A stretch of 64,000 bases of DNA from SVTX01 sp045660325 (lineage in GTDB: Bacteria; Bacillota; Clostridia; Oscillospirales; CAG-272), in NCBI GenBank assembly GCA_045660325.1, contig JAZRDO010000019.1:62001-126000 (forward strand), written 5' to 3'. Position numbers and translations under genes: made by a program. Positions 62,101 through 64,000 of the stretch are shown here, in pieces. Position 1 is the stretch's first letter; the number at the start of each line of letters is the position of its first letter. The notes beneath the pieces are model-generated. The model was not told where the DNA came from, ran no database searches, and saw only the letters and a program-made list of their open reading frames with translations.

Positions 62101-62258
62101 TTGCCCATTCGGGCAAGTGAAGTTTACTTCGTAAGTGAAGTTATCCTGCGGATAGTGAAGTTTTGCCCTTCGCAAAGTGGAAAACTTAACTTCACTTGTG
62201 CGAAGCACAAACTTCACTGCAAAGCAACTTCACTTTCGCGTCAGCGAAAACTTCACAA
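62101..62258. repeat. Array of GTGAAGTT/AACTTCAC linkers alternating with small hairpins
   Basis: GTGAAGTT occurs at 62117, 62135 and 62155, and its inverse AACTTCAC at 62188, 62210, 62226 and 62249. Between them lie different mini-hairpins: TTGCCC/GGGCAA, TAC/GTA, ATC/GAT, TTGC/GCAA, TGTGC/GCACA, GC/GC and TTCGC/GCGAA. The whole is a large imperfect palindrome that can also fold into a multi-armed structure. Confidence 0.85.
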
Positions 62259-62307
62259 AAAAAGAGAGAGCTTTTCGGCTATGAAACCGATTTGTTCTCT
62301 CTTTTTT
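62259..62307 (+). terminator. Branched hairpin with T-run after the array
   Basis: AAAGAGAGA pairs with the CTCTCTTT near 62298, with an inner TCGG/CCGA stem, followed by T residues. Reads as an intrinsic terminator in both directions. Confidence 0.65.
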
Positions 62308-62463
62308 GCTTGCTATAAGAATTTGGAATTTACCTTTGTTTTCATTTAACCGATCAAATGCAATGCTTGGACTTTTGTCAAACTGCAAATTCTCCGCTAA
62401 GAACCTCACCCATTAGTCGCCGTCTTTTTTGTTGTATTTTTTATTATTTTTTTAAAAAAGGCA

Positions 62464-62492
62464 TTGTAAAACAAGAGGAGATATGTTATAAT
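62464..62492 (+). promoter_or_regulatory. Promoter of the exonuclease gene
   Basis: TTGTAA (62464-62469), 17-bp spacer, TATAAT (62487-62492). Confidence 0.75.
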
Positions 62493-62563
62493 ATTATGAA
62501 TACGTATATTTAGATTTATATTTATTTATATTATATAGATTTATAAGACTGAGGTAACATAAA

Positions 62564-63646
62564 TTGAGAAACACAATGAAGCTGCGCTCGGGCGCAGTTA
62601 TCCCCCAGGTAACCAAATCTGAGGCGGATGCGAAGAATTACTTAACACGAAATATATTGACTCAGATGCATCTTATGCCCAGCGGAGACCCTGCGGCATA
62701 CGACGTTGCCGAGGACGGCTCGCTCGTATATTATTTTGATCCCGCAAGAGTGGTTGAAGCTCCGCCCGAGCAGTGGTATTTCCCCCGCGCAAGACGCGAG
62801 ACGAGAACGCTTGAGTCAGGCACGCAGATCGAAAGAATGAGCGTAAAGAACGCTGCCGCCTGCTCCTATTATACAAAGGAGCGCCTCTTGCAGATGCACT
62901 ACACGGTAGTTGAAGAGCCCGTAGCATTCACGATCAGAAACGACGGCTCGACACTTTATTTCTACGACAAGAAGACCGCAGTAAAGCTTCCGCTCAACTG
63001 CGTTAAATGCAACAAGGATATCCGTTACAAGCGAAAGCTCTGTAAGTCCTGCTACGAGGCGGATCTCGCCGAGAGACGCGCCGAGGGTGATCTTTACAGA
63101 AACGCGGAATACAATTACGACCGCGAAAGAGTTCTTTTCTTTGACCTCGAGCTTACAGGCGTTTACGATCACGACGAGATAATCTCCATTTCGATCACCG
63201 ACGCGACGGGCAAAGTGATCATGGACACACTTGTAAAGCCCGCATTCAAGAAGAAGTGGAAGCAAACTGAAAAGATACACGGCATCACACCCGCTATGGT
63301 TGAAAATTCTCCCAAGCTTGACGAGCTTATTCCCACGATCAAGGAGCTTTTTGAGAATTGCGACAACCTTATCGCGTACGGCGTATCCACCGACTACAGC
63401 CACATCAAATACATTTACGACACCGAGGCGGAAATGCTCGCTCTCCGTGAGAAGACAAGATGCTGCGCAAACGAATTCGTTCGCTACGCTCACGAGCATC
63501 TTCCCGAGCTTACCCACGCGTCATTGACCGACGCTATGGCGGCTCTCGGTATTGAATGGGACGGCGTTGCTCACACCTCTATTGCCGACACGATCGGTTG
63601 TATGAAGGTATGGGAAAAGCTTTTCCCTAACTATTACAAGAATTAA
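62564..63646 (+). CDS. DEDDh 3'-5' exonuclease with duplicated N-terminal module and zinc ribbon
   Basis: 360 residues. The C-terminal half (from about 186) is an RNase T/DnaQ-like exonuclease: FFDLELTG (DxE), an Asp in STDYSHIKY and HTSIAD (HxxxxD). The N-terminal half has two related modules (about 24-60, ILTQMHLMPSGDPAAYDV; about 105-140, LLQMHYTVVEEPVAFTI), then CVKC ... CKSC, a likely zinc ribbon. The TTG at 62564 is 9 nt after GAGG, better than the ATG at 62576. Probably a nucleic-acid processing enzyme; substrate unknown. Confidence 0.82.
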   Translation: MRNTMKLRSGAVIPQVTKSEADAKNYLTRNILTQMHLMPSGDPAAYDVAEDGSLVYYFDPARVVEAPPEQWYFPRARRETRTLESGTQIERMSVKNAAACSYYTKERLLQMHYTVVEEPVAFTIRNDGSTLYFYDKKTAVKLPLNCVKCNKDIRYKRKLCKSCYEADLAERRAEGDLYRNAEYNYDRERVLFFDLELTGVYDHDEIISISITDATGKVIMDTLVKPAFKKKWKQTEKIHGITPAMVENSPKLDELIPTIKELFENCDNLIAYGVSTDYSHIKYIYDTEAEMLALREKTRCCANEFVRYAHEHLPELTHASLTDAMAALGIEWDGVAHTSIADTIGCMKVWEKLFPNYYKN

Positions 63647-63726
63647 GGACTTTAAAAATTTTTGAATTCCTTCAAGGATTAAGAATTTTATAAAGCTTCA
63701 GGCTAATAAGAAAATTAAGGATTTTT

Positions 63727-64000
63727 ATGAGAGAAATTTTACTTTGTAAATACGGCGAGATAGTTCTCAAGGGCGCAAACAAGAAATACTTTGAGGATAT
63801 GCTCTGCAAGCAGCTCAAAAAGAAGGCGAAGGCATTCGGTAATTTCACTATCACCAGAGCGCAGAGCACGATATATATATCTCCCGACGACGATTTTTGC
63901 GATATAGATTCAATGTTCGAGGCAGCAAGAAAGACCTTCGGTATCGCGGCGGTCGGCAGAGCAGCTGAATGTAAGAAGGACATTGAGGACATAAAGAGAA
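63727..64000 (+). CDS. thiI: ThiI, tRNA 4-thiouridine synthetase, 5' part only
   Basis: The first 91 codons are present and the gene runs off the right edge. MREILLCKYGEIVLKGANKK is the ThiI N-terminus and the following residues fit its ferredoxin-like domain leading to THUMP. ThiI transfers sulfur to U8 of tRNA and in some bacteria to the thiamine precursor. Preceded by AAGG. Confidence 0.92.
   Translation, partial: MREILLCKYGEIVLKGANKKYFEDMLCKQLKKKAKAFGNFTITRAQSTIYISPDDDFCDIDSMFEAARKTFGIAAVGRAAECKKDIEDIKR

Larger units (their letters stand above)
62049..62430 (+). terminator. Terminator stem split by a repeat insertion
   Basis: AGACGGCGAC (62049-62058) is complementary to GTCGCCGTCT (62416-62425), which is followed by TTTTTT. 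The arms are 357 bp apart, with the hairpin array between. TTCTCCGTTAAG (62069-62080) and TTCTCCGCTAAG (62390-62401) flank the insert as an imperfect direct repeat. Confidence 0.6.

Noticed and set aside
62101..62258. CRISPR array
   Set aside because: The repeats are 8 bp, change orientation midway and the spacers are themselves palindromes; no cas genes nearby.

Overview
The window reads as a chromosomal segment of an uncultured anaerobic clostridium (Bacillota, class Clostridia; perhaps an Oscillospirales-like gut lineage, low confidence at that rank). The reasons are conserved Firmicute gene orders (yybS-gdpP-rplI-dnaB on the minus strand, rimP-nusA-ylxR-ylxQ-infB on the plus strand, a DUF512 radical SAM gene beside der), a split transketolase, a YtvI-like permease, strong AGGAGG ribosome sites and many consensus sigma-A promoters with 17-bp spacers. 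No rRNA operon, prophage, transposase, CRISPR array or recognisable defence locus is present.

Layout. 1-1.8 kb: 5' part of mnmG, then ahcY (minus). 2-10.6 kb: a GldA/GldF-type ABC-2 exporter, two GldG-like proteins and a 1092-residue single-pass membrane protein with an InlB-type B-repeat before its membrane helix. 10.7-12.1 kb: tRNA-Met(CAT), tRNA-Glu(TTC), an array of eight hairpins and an AT-rich gap. 12.1-21.4 kb: a strongly promoted oligopeptide ABC operon (oppA-B-C-D-F plus a DUF3899-like protein) in which the binding protein, OppC, OppD and OppF are all much longer than usual. 21.4-28.5 kb: a YtvI-like permease (minus), two cyclophilin lipoproteins, rpsT, a repeat region, an HPr-like protein without the active histidine, class I lysyl-tRNA synthetase with a C-terminal EMAP/Trbp111 domain, and an orphan lipoprotein.

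38-28.6 kb (minus): yybS-like, gdpP, rplI, dnaB, tilS, hpt, ftsH, apparently one transcription unit. 38.2-44 kb: rimP-nusA-ylxR-ylxQ-infB and a NUDIX hydrolase. 47.3-44 kb (minus): alr-gph-rsmF. 47.4-54.8 kb: split transketolase, DUF512, der, an unknown membrane protein, obgE, ppa. 55-57.7 kb: rpmG, an unusually long secE, nusG, rplK, rplA, with no rplJ/rplL following. 60.3-58 kb (minus): DUF6062, mnmM, a VanY-type carboxypeptidase. 60.6-64 kb: OGG-type glycosylase, an unknown protein, a DEDDh exonuclease with a duplicated N-terminal module, and the start of thiI.

Much of the content is translation and tRNA-modification machinery (mnmG, mnmM, tilS, thiI, lysS, ribosomal proteins, infB, obgE, der, rimP, rsmF). 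The least ordinary parts are the enlarged Opp transporter, the SecE with a secreted-type N-terminal extension, the Gld-like cluster, and three families of non-coding palindromic repeats in which short linkers or loops are constant while hairpin stems vary.
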